A stretch of 64,000 bases of DNA from Terriglobia bacterium (GCA_020073305.1 JAIQFK010000026.1:1-64000), one strand, 5' to 3'; counted from the first letter of the stretch, positions 6,583 through 15,310 are shown. Made by a program: numbers and translations. The notes: a model not told the origin generated them from the sequence alone.

Positions 6583-7890
6583 GTGGCTGGAGCAAACGAT
6601 CGCATTCGTGTGGCGGTGTGCGGAATCCGCGGCCAGGGTTTTCAGCACGTGATTGAATACTCGCGGCTCGAGAACGTGGAAATCGCGGCGGTGTGCGACG
6701 TGGATGAGAACATCGTGCGTGGCCGCCTGGCCGACATGGAGCGGCTCGACATTCCCAAGCCCAAGGTCTACAACGACCCGCGCCAGGTGATGGACGACAA
6801 GTCCATCGACGCCGTCTCCGTCGCCACGCCGAATCACTGGCACGCGCTGGTGACGATTTGGGCCTGCCAGGCCGGCAAGGATGTGTACGTCGAAAAGCCC
6901 TGCTCGCATTTCTGGTGGGAAGGCCGGCAAATGGTTCGCGCCGCGGAGAAATACAACCGCATCGTGCAGCACGGCGCCAACAGCCGCTCCAACCCGGCAG
7001 TGAAGGAAGGTATCCAAAAAATCCGGGAGGGACTCATCGGCGATGTGTATCTGGCGCGCGGATTGTGCTTCAACCGCCGCGATACGATTGGACGCGCTCC
7101 GGCCGAACCCGCGCCCGCGGGCGTGAATTACGACCTGTGGACCGGCCCCGCTCCCAAGCACGAGTTCACGCGCAACCGGTTCCACTACAACTGGCACTGG
7201 TTCTGGGATTACGGCAACGGCGATGTGGGCAACCAGGGCGCCCACCAGATCGACGTGGCGCGCTGGGGATTAGGCGTCGGGTTTCCCATCAAAGCAACTG
7301 CCATGGGTGGTCATTTTATGTTCGATGACGACCAGCAAACCCCGAACGTGCTGAGCTGCGCATTCGAGTTTGATGGCGCCGCCAAACGCAAGGTGTTGGA
7401 GTTCGAAGTGCGCCACTGGACCACCAATCACGAAGCCGGCATCGGCACTCCAGGCTTCGGCGGCGAACCGATCCCGGGATTCCTCGGCCCTCCCGGTCAT
7501 GAAGAAAAACTCAGCATGGCAGGCAACACGGTGGGCGACATCTTCTACGGTTCGAAGGGCTTCATGGCCATCACCAACGAAGAGGATTATCAGTCGTACC
7601 GCACCTGGCTGGGACGCGAACAGGCGCCCGGCCCGACCGCATCGCGCCGCGGAAATAACTGGGCCAACTTCATCGATTGTGTTCGCAGCCGGAAAAAAGA
7701 CGAGCTAAATGCTCCCATCCAGGAAGCGCACATCTCCTGTACGCTGATCCACCTGGCCAACACATCCTACCGGCTGGGGCGCACCTTGAACTTCGATCCC
7801 GCTACCGAGCAGGTGACCGGCGATGAGGAAGCCAGCCGCCTTCTGCGCGGTGCGTATCGCGAACCGTTCGTCGTCCCGGAAAACGTCTGA
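6583..7890 (+). CDS. Gfo/Idh/MocA family NAD(P)-dependent oxidoreductase
   Basis: A 435-residue sugar-type dehydrogenase. The Rossmann start RIRVAVCGIRGQGFQHV (about 7-23) binds NAD(P), and VYVEKPCSHF carries the family's EKP motif with catalytic Lys105. The DxGNQGAHQIDVARWGLG segment (about 210-227) supplies the usual C-terminal-domain Asp/His residues. No signal peptide is seen, unlike many paralogues. The start is a GTG at 6583 preceded by GGGAGGTG. It lies 29 bases after the isomerase-like gene and 2 bases before the PmoA-like gene, so an operon is likely. Oxidation or epimerisation of a sugar or inositol derivative is inferred from the family. Confidence 0.9.
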   Translation: MAGANDRIRVAVCGIRGQGFQHVIEYSRLENVEIAAVCDVDENIVRGRLADMERLDIPKPKVYNDPRQVMDDKSIDAVSVATPNHWHALVTIWACQAGKDVYVEKPCSHFWWEGRQMVRAAEKYNRIVQHGANSRSNPAVKEGIQKIREGLIGDVYLARGLCFNRRDTIGRAPAEPAPAGVNYDLWTGPAPKHEFTRNRFHYNWHWFWDYGNGDVGNQGAHQIDVARWGLGVGFPIKATAMGGHFMFDDDQQTPNVLSCAFEFDGAAKRKVLEFEVRHWTTNHEAGIGTPGFGGEPIPGFLGPPGHEEKLSMAGNTVGDIFYGSKGFMAITNEEDYQSYRTWLGREQAPGPTASRRGNNWANFIDCVRSRKKDELNAPIQEAHISCTLIHLANTSYRLGRTLNFDPATEQVTGDEEASRLLRGAYREPFVVPENV

Positions 7891-7892
7891 TC

Positions 7893-8876
7893 ATGTCGAA
7901 CAAAACCGGCAAACTATCCATTGCGGTGTTGGTGTGTTGCTGCGCTTGCGCGGCTCAGCAAAACGTCGAAGTCCAGCGCAAGGGAAATCAGATCGACGTG
8001 ACCATCGGCGGCAAGCCGTTCACCACTTATTATGTCGATCCGGTTGTCGCCAAGCCCTATCTCATGCCGCTCAGAAGCGCGCAAGGCACCATCGTGACGC
8101 GCGGTTATCCGGTCGTGAACGAGGTACCAGCGGGGAGCCAGCGTGACCCCAGCTTCGAGCCCCACCAGCGCCCGCTCTATTTCGCGCACGGAAACATCGA
8201 CGGTCTGGATTTCTGGGGTGAAGAGGTGTTCGGGAAATACTTCAATGACCACGGCAAGCAGGATTATGGTCACATGGTGCTCGAAAAAGTCGACGAAGTG
8301 CGCGGCGGCGACACGGGCGTCATCAAGGCCGAGTTCAGCCTGCAGGGCCCTGGCGGCCGCGTGATCGGCGACGAAACGCAGGCTTTCACATTTCGGGGCG
8401 ATGACCAAACGCGCACCATCGATTGCGAATTCACCGTGCACGCGACCCACGGCCCGTTGACGTTCGGCGACTCCAAGGAAGGGACGTTCGGTATTCGCGT
8501 GGCCAAGGAGCTCGATTCGCCTCCCGCTCGCATGGTGAATTCGCAGGGCGCGGAGGGCGAAAAAGCCATCTGGGGCAAGCGGGCCAACTGGGTGAATTAC
8601 GACGGCAAAGTGGATGGCGAGGAGGTGGGCATCGCCGTTTTCGATCATCCCAAGAGTTTTCGCCACCCCACCACGTGGCACGCGCGCGGGTACGGCCTGT
8701 TTGCCGCCAATCCGTTCGGGCTTCGCGATTTCACGCGCGACCCCAACCAGGACGGAAGCTGGACCATTCCCGAACGGAAGTCACTGACGTTCCGCTACCG
8801 CGTGATCATTCATCACGGCGATTACAAGGCAGCGAACATTGCCGAGGCGTACCAGAAGTACGCGGCTGAGCCGTAG
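7893..8876 (+). CDS. Secreted PmoA-like (DUF6807) protein
   Basis: A 327-residue protein with a signal peptide (residues about 1-21, Cys-rich VLVCCCACAAQ, which could also be read as a lipoprotein-type end). The body matches the so-called methane oxygenase PmoA family: IGGKPFTTYYVDPVVAKPYLMPLRSAQG, HQRPLYFAHGNIDGLDFW and HPTTWHARGYGLFAANPFG. Despite the name, these proteins are not membrane methane monooxygenase subunits; they are soluble beta-rich proteins often encoded beside Gfo/Idh/MocA oxidoreductases, as here. A carbohydrate-related role is inferred. The ATG at 7893 follows the upstream TGA after two bases. The 3' end faces the convergent gene at 8885. Confidence 0.85.
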   Translation: MSNKTGKLSIAVLVCCCACAAQQNVEVQRKGNQIDVTIGGKPFTTYYVDPVVAKPYLMPLRSAQGTIVTRGYPVVNEVPAGSQRDPSFEPHQRPLYFAHGNIDGLDFWGEEVFGKYFNDHGKQDYGHMVLEKVDEVRGGDTGVIKAEFSLQGPGGRVIGDETQAFTFRGDDQTRTIDCEFTVHATHGPLTFGDSKEGTFGIRVAKELDSPPARMVNSQGAEGEKAIWGKRANWVNYDGKVDGEEVGIAVFDHPKSFRHPTTWHARGYGLFAANPFGLRDFTRDPNQDGSWTIPERKSLTFRYRVIIHHGDYKAANIAEAYQKYAAEP

Positions 8877-8884
8877 GCCGCCTT

Positions 8885-9892
8885 TCAGAAGCGCATCAGC
8901 ATGATCCCGTAGCCGACGCCGGCTTCGTCCGCGGCGTGCGCAATCTGAAACGCCATGAACCGTCCATCGGTTGACACGACGGGATTCGAGGCTTTCCAGC
9001 CCTCGTAGTCATTGAAGTACGTCAGGCGCTCAAAGTCTTTTCCCGTGCCGTCCAGCTTCAGCTTCCAGATATCGATCTGGCCGGACCCTCTCGGGCCGCC
9101 ATACTGCTGGCACTGCCGGTCGGCTTCCACACAGGTGTGCCTGCCATCGGGGAAGATCCCTTCGCACTCGTTGTAGGTTCCCGGCATTTTCGACATGTTC
9201 GTAACCGCGCCGGAGTTCAGATCGATGCTCATCACAGACGCGGAATGATTGGGCTCATAGCAGGTGAAGGTCATTTTGGCGTCGTCATCATAGAAGTCTT
9301 GCGCTTCGATGGTGCACCCCGCGTCCCGGCTTTCGAAGACCGTCTTGCGATTGACGATTCGCGGTGCGCCCTCACCATATTGCAGATCTGCAGTGACCAG
9401 CCTGGAATACCCTTGCGGAAATTCCGGAAACTGTGCATGGGTTTCCGACCACGCCAGTTTCAGACGTCGCTTCGAGATGGCGGCGCCCTCGCTGAGCTTT
9501 TGGCCCAGCTTGACCGGCTTCGAACCTGCCGTGCGGCTGAGAAACCACAGTTCGTTGTCCTCGGCACGGCTGGTGTGAATGTCCTTGAACCGCTCGGGAC
9601 CAATCAGAAGGTAGTCGCCGGTGGAAAGATGCATCACGCGCAGGAAGACAGCAGCCGGCACATTGCACGTGAGGCAACGGATCGCCCGCGTCTTGAGATC
9701 GATTACGAATGCATCTCCGAAGCTCTTGGCCATGAAAGCGAGGCGCTGGTTATCGGGCGATAAGTCAGCGCGCTCTCCAAACTCAGTGAGCCGTTCGAGC
9801 TTGGCCGGCAGGTGATCGAGAGGGCTGCCCTGTTCTCGGGCTGCGCACAGGGCGATCGAAATTGCGAGAAAAACGAATCCGCGGGGTCTCAT
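8885..9892 (-). CDS. Secreted TolB/WD40-like beta-propeller protein
   Basis: A 335-residue exported protein with a short signal peptide (about 1-18). Repeated strands such as ADLSPDNQRLAFMAKSFGDAFVIDLKT, CEGIFPDGRHTCVEAD, GQIDIWKLKLDGTG and NPVVSTDGRFMAFQIAHA follow the DG-rich pattern of TolB-like propeller blades. Several Cys residues (CLTC, CTIE, CYE, CEG, CVEADRQC) suggest disulfides and support a periplasmic or extracellular location. No enzymatic motif is visible; a binding or scaffold role is possible. Its start codon is only seven bases from that of the divergent gene at 9900, leaving no room for ordinary promoters between them. Confidence 0.75.
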   Translation of the reverse strand: MRPRGFVFLAISIALCAAREQGSPLDHLPAKLERLTEFGERADLSPDNQRLAFMAKSFGDAFVIDLKTRAIRCLTCNVPAAVFLRVMHLSTGDYLLIGPERFKDIHTSRAEDNELWFLSRTAGSKPVKLGQKLSEGAAISKRRLKLAWSETHAQFPEFPQGYSRLVTADLQYGEGAPRIVNRKTVFESRDAGCTIEAQDFYDDDAKMTFTCYEPNHSASVMSIDLNSGAVTNMSKMPGTYNECEGIFPDGRHTCVEADRQCQQYGGPRGSGQIDIWKLKLDGTGKDFERLTYFNDYEGWKASNPVVSTDGRFMAFQIAHAADEAGVGYGIMLMRF

Positions 9893-9899
9893 CCGTCAT

Positions 9900-11189
9900 A
9901 TGATAGATCGCGTGGCGTGGCATCGCGTTCTTCCCGTACTCGCTTTGATCGCCGGGCTGGCCCTCCGCGCGGCTTCTCCCGAACCCTCCGGCTGGTTCGC
10001 CGGCGATGCACACGTGCACTGCGACTGCGGCGTCGCTGGCGGCCTCACGGTGACTCCTGAACAGGTGTTCGCCGCCATGCAGACCAACCATCTCGCAGTG
10101 GTTTCGCTCCTGGCCGACATGGGCAACGGTGAGGTGCGCGATGCCGCGCGCGATCTCCCTCAGATCAACGGAAAAGACTTTCCACTCTCGACTCCGCGGC
10201 AAATCCTGCACTGGGATGCCGAGTGGCATTTCGATCCGCGCGGCGTGACGTTCGATCAAAAGGCCATCGGTGGGCATCTCATCGTGCTCGGCCTCGAGCA
10301 CGGCGAGCGCGTGTTTTCCGAATATACCTGGCCGATCATCCAGCGCGCCAAAAAGCAGAAGGCCGTGGTTGGACTCGCCCACATGCAGTACCTGAACAAC
10401 GACATTCCGAAGGATCTGGATTGCTGCGCGCCGCTCGAGTATCCGGTGGAGACGGCGCTCGGTTCCGTCGACTTTCTCATGGAGGATGTCAACGGCGCGG
10501 AAAGCACCATCCAGGGCTGGTACCGCGTGCTGAATTGCGGTTTCCGCCCGGGACTTGCCGCGGCCACGGATTTCCCCTGCAACGCTCACCAACCCATCGG
10601 CACGCAGCTTACCTACGTCCGGACAGCAGACGGCAAACTGACTTACCTGGGCTGGATCGACGGCATTGCGGCGGGCCACACGGTCATATCGCGGAACGGA
10701 CATCGTGAGTTCCTGGATTTGAAGGTGAACGGCAAGGCCGGCCCCGGCGACGAGATTCTTCTCGACGGAAAAGGTGCGGTCGAAGTGGATGTCCACTGGT
10801 CAGCCGCGGCGCCGATCGAGGGGAAAATCGAGTTGGTCCACAACGGCAGGGTTGTAGCTGGGCGCGACGCTTCCGCGCCGGCCGATCTGCATGCCCGGAT
10901 TGACCTCACCGAGAGCGGATGGATCGCAGCGCGCCGCATGGATGCGAAAGGCCACCAGTTGCACACCGGCGCGGTTTACGTCACCGTCAACCACGCGCCC
11001 GTGCGCGCCAGCTCCGCCGACGCTGTTTTCTTCGTGCGCTTCATTGACAACTTGATCCGCCAGACATCGCCCGGCGGAGCATGGAGCAGCTTCTTTGCGC
11101 ACGATCGCGAGGCGGCGCAAGCCCGATACCGCCGGGCAAAGGCGATCTACGAACAGATCGCCGCCGAGGCGCGCAAGCAAGGACACTGA
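9900..11189 (+). CDS. Secreted CehA/McbA-family metallohydrolase (PHP-like)
   Basis: A 429-residue exported protein (signal peptide about 1-25). GWFAGDAHVHCDC (about 31-43) is the first metal-binding motif of the PHP-like CehA/McbA family, named after carbaryl hydrolases. Further candidate ligands are HLIVLGLEHGERV, GLAHMQYLN and AATDFPCNA. The C-terminal third is beta-rich (LDLKVNGKAGPGDEI... to HAPVRASS). Most members act on unknown esters, phosphodiesters or carbamates. The ATG at 9900 has no good ribosome-binding site; a GTG at 9912 is an alternative. It converges with the ceramidase-like gene (stop codons adjacent, 11189/11190). Confidence 0.85.
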   Translation: MIDRVAWHRVLPVLALIAGLALRAASPEPSGWFAGDAHVHCDCGVAGGLTVTPEQVFAAMQTNHLAVVSLLADMGNGEVRDAARDLPQINGKDFPLSTPRQILHWDAEWHFDPRGVTFDQKAIGGHLIVLGLEHGERVFSEYTWPIIQRAKKQKAVVGLAHMQYLNNDIPKDLDCCAPLEYPVETALGSVDFLMEDVNGAESTIQGWYRVLNCGFRPGLAAATDFPCNAHQPIGTQLTYVRTADGKLTYLGWIDGIAAGHTVISRNGHREFLDLKVNGKAGPGDEILLDGKGAVEVDVHWSAAAPIEGKIELVHNGRVVAGRDASAPADLHARIDLTESGWIAARRMDAKGHQLHTGAVYVTVNHAPVRASSADAVFFVRFIDNLIRQTSPGGAWSSFFAHDREAAQARYRRAKAIYEQIAAEARKQGH

Positions 11190-12479
11190 TTACGGCAATC
11201 CCGGCTTGTCCCTCCACATACCCAGCAGCTTGTACAAATTCACCAGGTGATGCTGCATGATGGTTTCGCCCGCGCCCACCTCGATGTGCGTGGTCACATC
11301 GGCGCCGTAGCCGCCGTACGCCGCCGCACGGATATCCGGGATGTACCCCGGCCACACGCCGCCAGCGCTGTAGGTGTATCCATAGAAGAGAGGATAGGGA
11401 ACGTCGGCCTGTTGCTTCCAGAATGTCTGGAACTTGTGCATGGCCTCGCCGGGCACGGTGGCGATGGCAATCTCGCGGTTGATGAGTACGGTCGTGATCC
11501 CGACCTCGATCGACTGCTCCTTGTCCCAGCGATCGGAAAATTTCAGAACTTCGCTCGTCGACTGAATCTGGTAGCGCGCGGGCGACGTGGCCTTGATCTC
11601 GTTGACGCTCCGCAGCACCTGCGCTCCCAGAAGCTCGCCCATGGTTTGCATGGTGGTGAAATCGGCATCTTCCTTGCCGGTGCGGCCTTCGAACAGCGGA
11701 TTGATGTCGCCCGCGCCGCCTTGCACAAACATGCACTGCGTTCCCGGCATGGCTGCTTCGACTTTGGCCACCATGACGCCGGGATAATCGGCGGACCACT
11801 TGCAGCTCGTCGGACCCAGCACAACCGCATGGCACGCGTAGTGCACGACCAGCGCTTTCGTCGCGCCGTTCATATCTTCGATGCGCAGCAGCGTGAACTC
11901 GGGATCGAGGGGCCCGTAGGGAACCCGCTCGAGATTGTCGAACAACGCTCGCGCTCGCCCGTCATCCCGCAGCACCAGCCGGTTGTAGCCCAGTTGCAGC
12001 GAACCGTGGCCAATGCCCAGCCGCGCCGGGAACATGGACGAGGTGGCCTGTTGGACGGCGCCGAAAACTTTTTTCTCCAGCTCGGCCTGATACGCCGAGG
12101 GCTCGAACGAGCCCGGTGTGATGCCTGGGGCTTTATCGCGAGACGGCAGAAAGGACGGTCCCGAGTGCGTGTGCGAGGCCGCGAGCAACAGCACGGGGAT
12201 GCCGAGTTTGCCGGCCACGTCCCGCTCGAGGTTCTCCGAAACGATGCTTCCCAGATCGAGCGTCACGATCGCCAGGCGCGAGTCGCCCGACGCCAGCACG
12301 AGCGCCCGCGCGAACAAAGGATCGTGCGTGCCGTTCGCAGGCCCGCACTTCCGATTGGCGTAACCGTACATCGGGCCGAAAGACGCGGGGGTGATGTCGA
12401 CCTTTGCCAGGCCGGCCTCGAGGTCCGCGGCGCCGAGCGGCAGGCCAAACACGAAACACGCGAAAAGCCAGTTCTTCAT
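11190..12479 (-). CDS. Neutral/alkaline ceramidase-like secreted hydrolase
   Basis: A 429-residue protein. Residues 1-18 are a signal peptide (MKNWLFACFVFGLPLGAA). The body has the neutral ceramidase N-terminal-domain pattern: AGLAKVDITPASFGPMYGY, HDPLFARALVL, LLLAASHTHSGPSF (Zn-binding HTHSGP), YACHAVVLGP and FVQGGAGDINPLF. Zinc-dependent amide hydrolysis of a lipid or other amide is expected. The family's usual C-terminal Ig-like domain is short or missing, common in the shorter bacterial relatives whose substrates are unknown. The ATG at 12479 directly precedes the signal peptide; longer in-frame readings run into the palindrome at 12489. Confidence 0.85.
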   Translation of the reverse strand: MKNWLFACFVFGLPLGAADLEAGLAKVDITPASFGPMYGYANRKCGPANGTHDPLFARALVLASGDSRLAIVTLDLGSIVSENLERDVAGKLGIPVLLLAASHTHSGPSFLPSRDKAPGITPGSFEPSAYQAELEKKVFGAVQQATSSMFPARLGIGHGSLQLGYNRLVLRDDGRARALFDNLERVPYGPLDPEFTLLRIEDMNGATKALVVHYACHAVVLGPTSCKWSADYPGVMVAKVEAAMPGTQCMFVQGGAGDINPLFEGRTGKEDADFTTMQTMGELLGAQVLRSVNEIKATSPARYQIQSTSEVLKFSDRWDKEQSIEVGITTVLINREIAIATVPGEAMHKFQTFWKQQADVPYPLFYGYTYSAGGVWPGYIPDIRAAAYGGYGADVTTHIEVGAGETIMQHHLVNLYKLLGMWRDKPGLP

Positions 12480-12488
12480 GTCGTTTAC

Positions 12489-12597
12489 TGTAGCGCAGGC
12501 CCACGCCTGATTTTGGCGGGGACCTGCGGCTTCTTTCCATTCGTAAGCGAAAAGCCGCAGCTCTCCCCGCAAACCCCGCGGGTAGGCCTGCGCTACA
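12489..12597. repeat. Nested palindrome of about 109 bases
   Basis: The outer arms TGTAGCGCAGGCC (12489-12501) and GGCCTGCGCTACA (12585-12597) are exact reverse complements. Inside them GGCGGGGA pairs with TCTCCCCGC, and CTGCGGCTT pairs with AAGCCGCAG, around a central loop near 12540. The whole unit could fold as one long interrupted hairpin. It lies upstream of two divergent genes (12479 leftward, 12695 rightward). It resembles a REP-like or MITE-like unit and could influence both promoters. No second copy was seen in the window. Confidence 0.75.
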
Positions 12598-12694
12598 TGC
12601 TACACGAGCGCCGATTCATTCAACGTTCTCTTATGTAACCGTAAGCCGCAACTTCGCGGCATCCGTGCGATGCGACAATGTTTCTGAAAGCCCT

Positions 12695-13486
12695 ATGCCG
12701 CTCCCTATCGTGCAAGTCGACGCCTTCACCTCCAAACCCTTTGCCGGCAATCCGGCGGCCGTGTGCGTCCTGCCGTCGGCGCGCGATGCGGTTTGGATGC
12801 AGAATGTGGCGCTCGAGATGAACCTCTCGGAAACCGCCTTCCTCGTGCGCCAGGCGGATGGATTCAATTTGCGCTGGTTTACGCCGGGTGTCGAGGTCGA
12901 TCTGTGCGGCCATGCCACCCTGGCCAGCGCACACGTGCTTTGGGAGGACGGCCATCTGCAGCCCGGCGAACAAGCGCGCTTTCACACGCGCAGCGGATTG
13001 CTCACCGCCGATCAGCGCGGCGACTGGATTGAAATGGATTTCCCGGTCAAAGCCGAGCAGGCGGCCGAGCCGCCGCCCAGGCTGGTGGAAGCGCTGGGCG
13101 TTGCGCCCAAGTACGTCGGCCGGAACAAGTTTGACTACATTGTCGAACTGGAGTCCGAAGCTGTGCTCAGAAACCTGAAACCAAACTTCACTTGGCTCTC
13201 GGAGATTCCGGTTCGCGGCGTGATTGTAACCGCGCGCTCTGCCAACGGCGGTTTCGATTTTATTTCCCGCTTCTTCGCTCCGGGCTCGGGGATCAACGAG
13301 GATCCCGTCACCGGCTCGGCGCACTGCTGTCTCGCGCCGTTCTGGGCCTCACGGCTCGGCAAGACCGAATTCACGGCGTACCAGGCCTCCCCGCGCGGCG
13401 GCGTATTGCGCGTCCGGCTCAATGGCGACCGCGTGCTTCTCGGCGGGCAGGCGGTGACGGTCTTGCGCGGTGAGCTAACGGACTGA
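12695..13486 (+). CDS. PhzF-family isomerase/epimerase-like protein
   Basis: A 263-residue protein of the PhzF family (diaminopimelate-epimerase fold). Conserved points are PIVQVDAFTSKPFAGNPAAV at the start, catalytic Glu46 in MNLSETAFL, FTPGVEVDLCGHATLASAHVL (about 67-87) and DPVTGSAHCCLAPFW. The family includes the phenazine enzyme PhzF, but most members lie outside phenazine clusters, and no other phenazine gene is seen here. An isomerase role on an unknown small acid is therefore the furthest safe statement. The ATG at 12695 gives the canonical N-terminus; a GTG at 12665 would add ten non-conserved residues. Repeat copy B follows directly after the stop. Confidence 0.88.
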   Translation: MPLPIVQVDAFTSKPFAGNPAAVCVLPSARDAVWMQNVALEMNLSETAFLVRQADGFNLRWFTPGVEVDLCGHATLASAHVLWEDGHLQPGEQARFHTRSGLLTADQRGDWIEMDFPVKAEQAAEPPPRLVEALGVAPKYVGRNKFDYIVELESEAVLRNLKPNFTWLSEIPVRGVIVTARSANGGFDFISRFFAPGSGINEDPVTGSAHCCLAPFWASRLGKTEFTAYQASPRGGVLRVRLNGDRVLLGGQAVTVLRGELTD

Positions 13487-13491
13487 ACGCG

Positions 13492-13590
13492 TTGAAAAAG
13501 GGGACTGGCTTCGCTGTCCCAAGCCGGGTGAGAACTCGGATCAACTTCACCCTGCCGCGGCGTGTGGACGGCGCTGCCTGTCCCCTTTTT
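13492..13590 (-). repeat. Dispersed repeat family 1, copy B (possible terminator)
   Basis: The reverse complement matches copy A at 1312-1402. The ends are inverted repeats: AAAAAGGGGAC at 13496-13506 and GTCCCCTTTTT at 13580-13590. Inside, GCTTCGCTGTCCCAAGCC also offers pairing. Because a GC-rich stem ends in a T-run on both strands, it could act as a bidirectional transcription terminator after the PhzF gene. The interior has no open reading frame. It appears to be a short, passively mobile repeat. Confidence 0.75.
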
Positions 13591-13615
13591 CTTACGTTAG
13601 ACTGTTGGTTTCCAG

Positions 13616-14416
13616 ATGAAACGCACCCGCCTGGCCTTACTCGCGCTTGTTCTGGCTGCATCGCTCGACGCTTCCACCAAGATGCTGGTCACGGTGGTGG
13701 AACCGAAATCCGGAAAGCCAGTCACAGGCCTGAAAGCGGAAGACTTCACAGTCCTCGATGACAAAACTCCGCGGCAGGTGGAATCCGCCGATTACAGCAG
13801 CGACATCCTCGATGTCATCCTGCTTCTGGACACCAGCCTGGCGGGTCCCATGGTTCAGCCGCTGGCCGATAATTTCATCGCACAGCTTCAGCCCAAGGAG
13901 CAGATGGCGGTCGTCTCGTTTCATTCCTCCGCCGATCTGATCCAGGATTTTACTTCCAGCCAGGAACTCCTCCGCCGCGCGATCTCCCAGGTGAAGTACG
14001 GGAACACGCCGCATGTGCTCGACGCGCTCTACGCCACCCTCGATGGCGGCTTCCAGTCCAGCACATTTCGCCGCGTGATCCTGATGCTGACGGCGGGCCT
14101 CGAAGGTCCCAGCCGGGTCAAAGAGGGCGAGGTCATCCAACTTGCGCGGCGCAACGGGGTATCGATTTTTGTGGCGTACGCGGTGGGCTACGAGAGGTCG
14201 ATGTTTGAGCTGCTAGCGCGGCAAACCGGCGGCGCGTCGTTCCGCCTGAAAGACATGCGGAAGACGTCGAATGACTTGCCCGGCTCGCGCATTTTCGAAG
14301 TGCTGCGTGCCCACTACACGCTCACACTCGCCGGAAATCTCTCGTCAGGCGCGAAGATCAGAGTGGAAGTGAAAGGGCCGGACAAACTCTTCGCCTCGGC
14401 CCTGCCGCTGGAGTGA
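13616..14416 (+). CDS. Acidobacterial-type VWA-domain secreted protein
   Basis: A 266-residue exported protein (signal peptide about 1-19). A short beta region (KMLVTVVEPKSGKPVTGLKAEDFTVLDD) precedes a von Willebrand A domain from about residue 65. This arrangement is the VWFA-related family expanded in Acidobacteriota. The metal-ion-dependent adhesion site begins LLLDTSLAG (Asp72-Thr-Ser74-Leu-Ala76); the third position of DxSxS is Ala rather than Ser, so metal binding may be weakened. The first part looks like a carboxypeptidase-regulatory-like strand set. An adhesive or sensing role outside the cytoplasm is likely; the partner is unknown. The start follows the signal peptide; the ribosome-binding site is weak. 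Confidence 0.85.
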   Translation: MKRTRLALLALVLAASLDASTKMLVTVVEPKSGKPVTGLKAEDFTVLDDKTPRQVESADYSSDILDVILLLDTSLAGPMVQPLADNFIAQLQPKEQMAVVSFHSSADLIQDFTSSQELLRRAISQVKYGNTPHVLDALYATLDGGFQSSTFRRVILMLTAGLEGPSRVKEGEVIQLARRNGVSIFVAYAVGYERSMFELLARQTGGASFRLKDMRKTSNDLPGSRIFEVLRAHYTLTLAGNLSSGAKIRVEVKGPDKLFASALPLE

Positions 14417-14449
14417 AACTCTTCTTCTGATGGGTGGGCGATTTCGCCG

Positions 14450-15310
14450 CTAATTCCGCACGACCTGGTCTTTGGGCGTTGCCAGATATCCGACGATCTG
14501 ATCCTTCTTCACCTGATTGACCACGATCTCGTAAGGCTGCCGGGCCTTGGAGACGTAGAACTGCACGGGTTCGTTGATGGTACGGTCCTTCTTCTCGGTG
14601 GTTTTGTCATCAGCGACCACCTCGATGGTGTACCTGTTCTTCTTTGGATCGGCCTTCTTCAGCAGCACCGAGATATCGCCGACTCGCTGCGGCGCCTTGG
14701 TCTTGGCCAAATTGAATTCGAAAATATTGCGCTCGCCCAGGCGCTTCAGGGCTGAAATTTCTTTGCCGTTGGTGGCGATATATCCACTCTGCACCCCCAA
14801 ATCGCCGGTAACCTTCTTTAAGTCGGCGACCGTCTTCTGCAACTCGGCCTGCGTGGTGCCGAGCTGTGACTTCACATTGGTCACCTCGCCGCTCACCTCA
14901 CTTACGCGGGTATTGGCAGTGCCGGCCGACTCTTTGACCTCGCTCAACTGGCTGGCCATCTTCTTCTGCTCCGACTCAATCTGCTTCGAGAGATCCTCGG
15001 CGTGCTTCAGCGCTTCGGTCTTAGCTTGGGTGGCCATCGAACTGGCCTGCCGGCGGGTGTTGTCCAATTCCTCTTTGAGCGCGTCGATATGATGCTTCGC
15101 GGTCTGGCTGGTCACCGACGACGTTTCGCGCAGGTTTGAAATCTCGGTAAGCAATTGCTCCCGCAGCTTTGCCATGTCGGTCTTTGTGCGGTCAATCTGC
15201 AGATAGAGATAGACGTTGGAAGCGAGCAGCGCCACGATGGCGCCGATCATGACTGCGGTCTTCATGGGCGAACCGCTCGGCGGTGGAACAGGATATGGTG
15301 CGTCTCCCAC
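14450..15310 (-). CDS. Membrane-anchored coiled-coil protein
   Basis: A 286-residue protein. After a Pro-rich cytoplasmic start (APYPVPPPSGSP), one transmembrane segment (about 17-36, KTAVMIGAIVALLASNVYLYL) is followed by a long coiled coil (about 38-180) rich in Lys, Glu, Ser and Thr. The last 100 residues are a compact beta-type domain beginning GERNIFEFNLAKTKAPQRVGDISVLLKKADPKKNRYTIEVVADDK. The coiled coil suggests oligomerisation or a spacer role in the periplasm. No known family was recognised. The GTG at 15310 has AGGAG nine bases upstream. It shares no operon with the permease at 15413 that one can be sure of. Confidence 0.7.
   Translation of the reverse strand: MGDAPYPVPPPSGSPMKTAVMIGAIVALLASNVYLYLQIDRTKTDMAKLREQLLTEISNLRETSSVTSQTAKHHIDALKEELDNTRRQASSMATQAKTEALKHAEDLSKQIESEQKKMASQLSEVKESAGTANTRVSEVSGEVTNVKSQLGTTQAELQKTVADLKKVTGDLGVQSGYIATNGKEISALKRLGERNIFEFNLAKTKAPQRVGDISVLLKKADPKKNRYTIEVVADDKTTEKKDRTINEPVQFYVSKARQPYEIVVNQVKKDQIVGYLATPKDQVVRN

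Noticed and set aside
11247-12638. Long open frame of 463 codons on the plus strand opposite the ceramidase-like gene
   Set aside because: It is the GC-rich antisense shadow of a gene with clear catalytic motifs; it lacks a ribosome-binding site and any known domain.
12665-12694. GTG start adding ten residues to the PhzF-family protein
   Set aside because: The added residues are not conserved and the family starts with the PIVQVDAF strand encoded right after the ATG at 12695.
12695-13486. Phenazine biosynthesis
   Set aside because: A lone PhzF-family gene without phzA, B, D, E or G is common in bacteria that make no phenazines.
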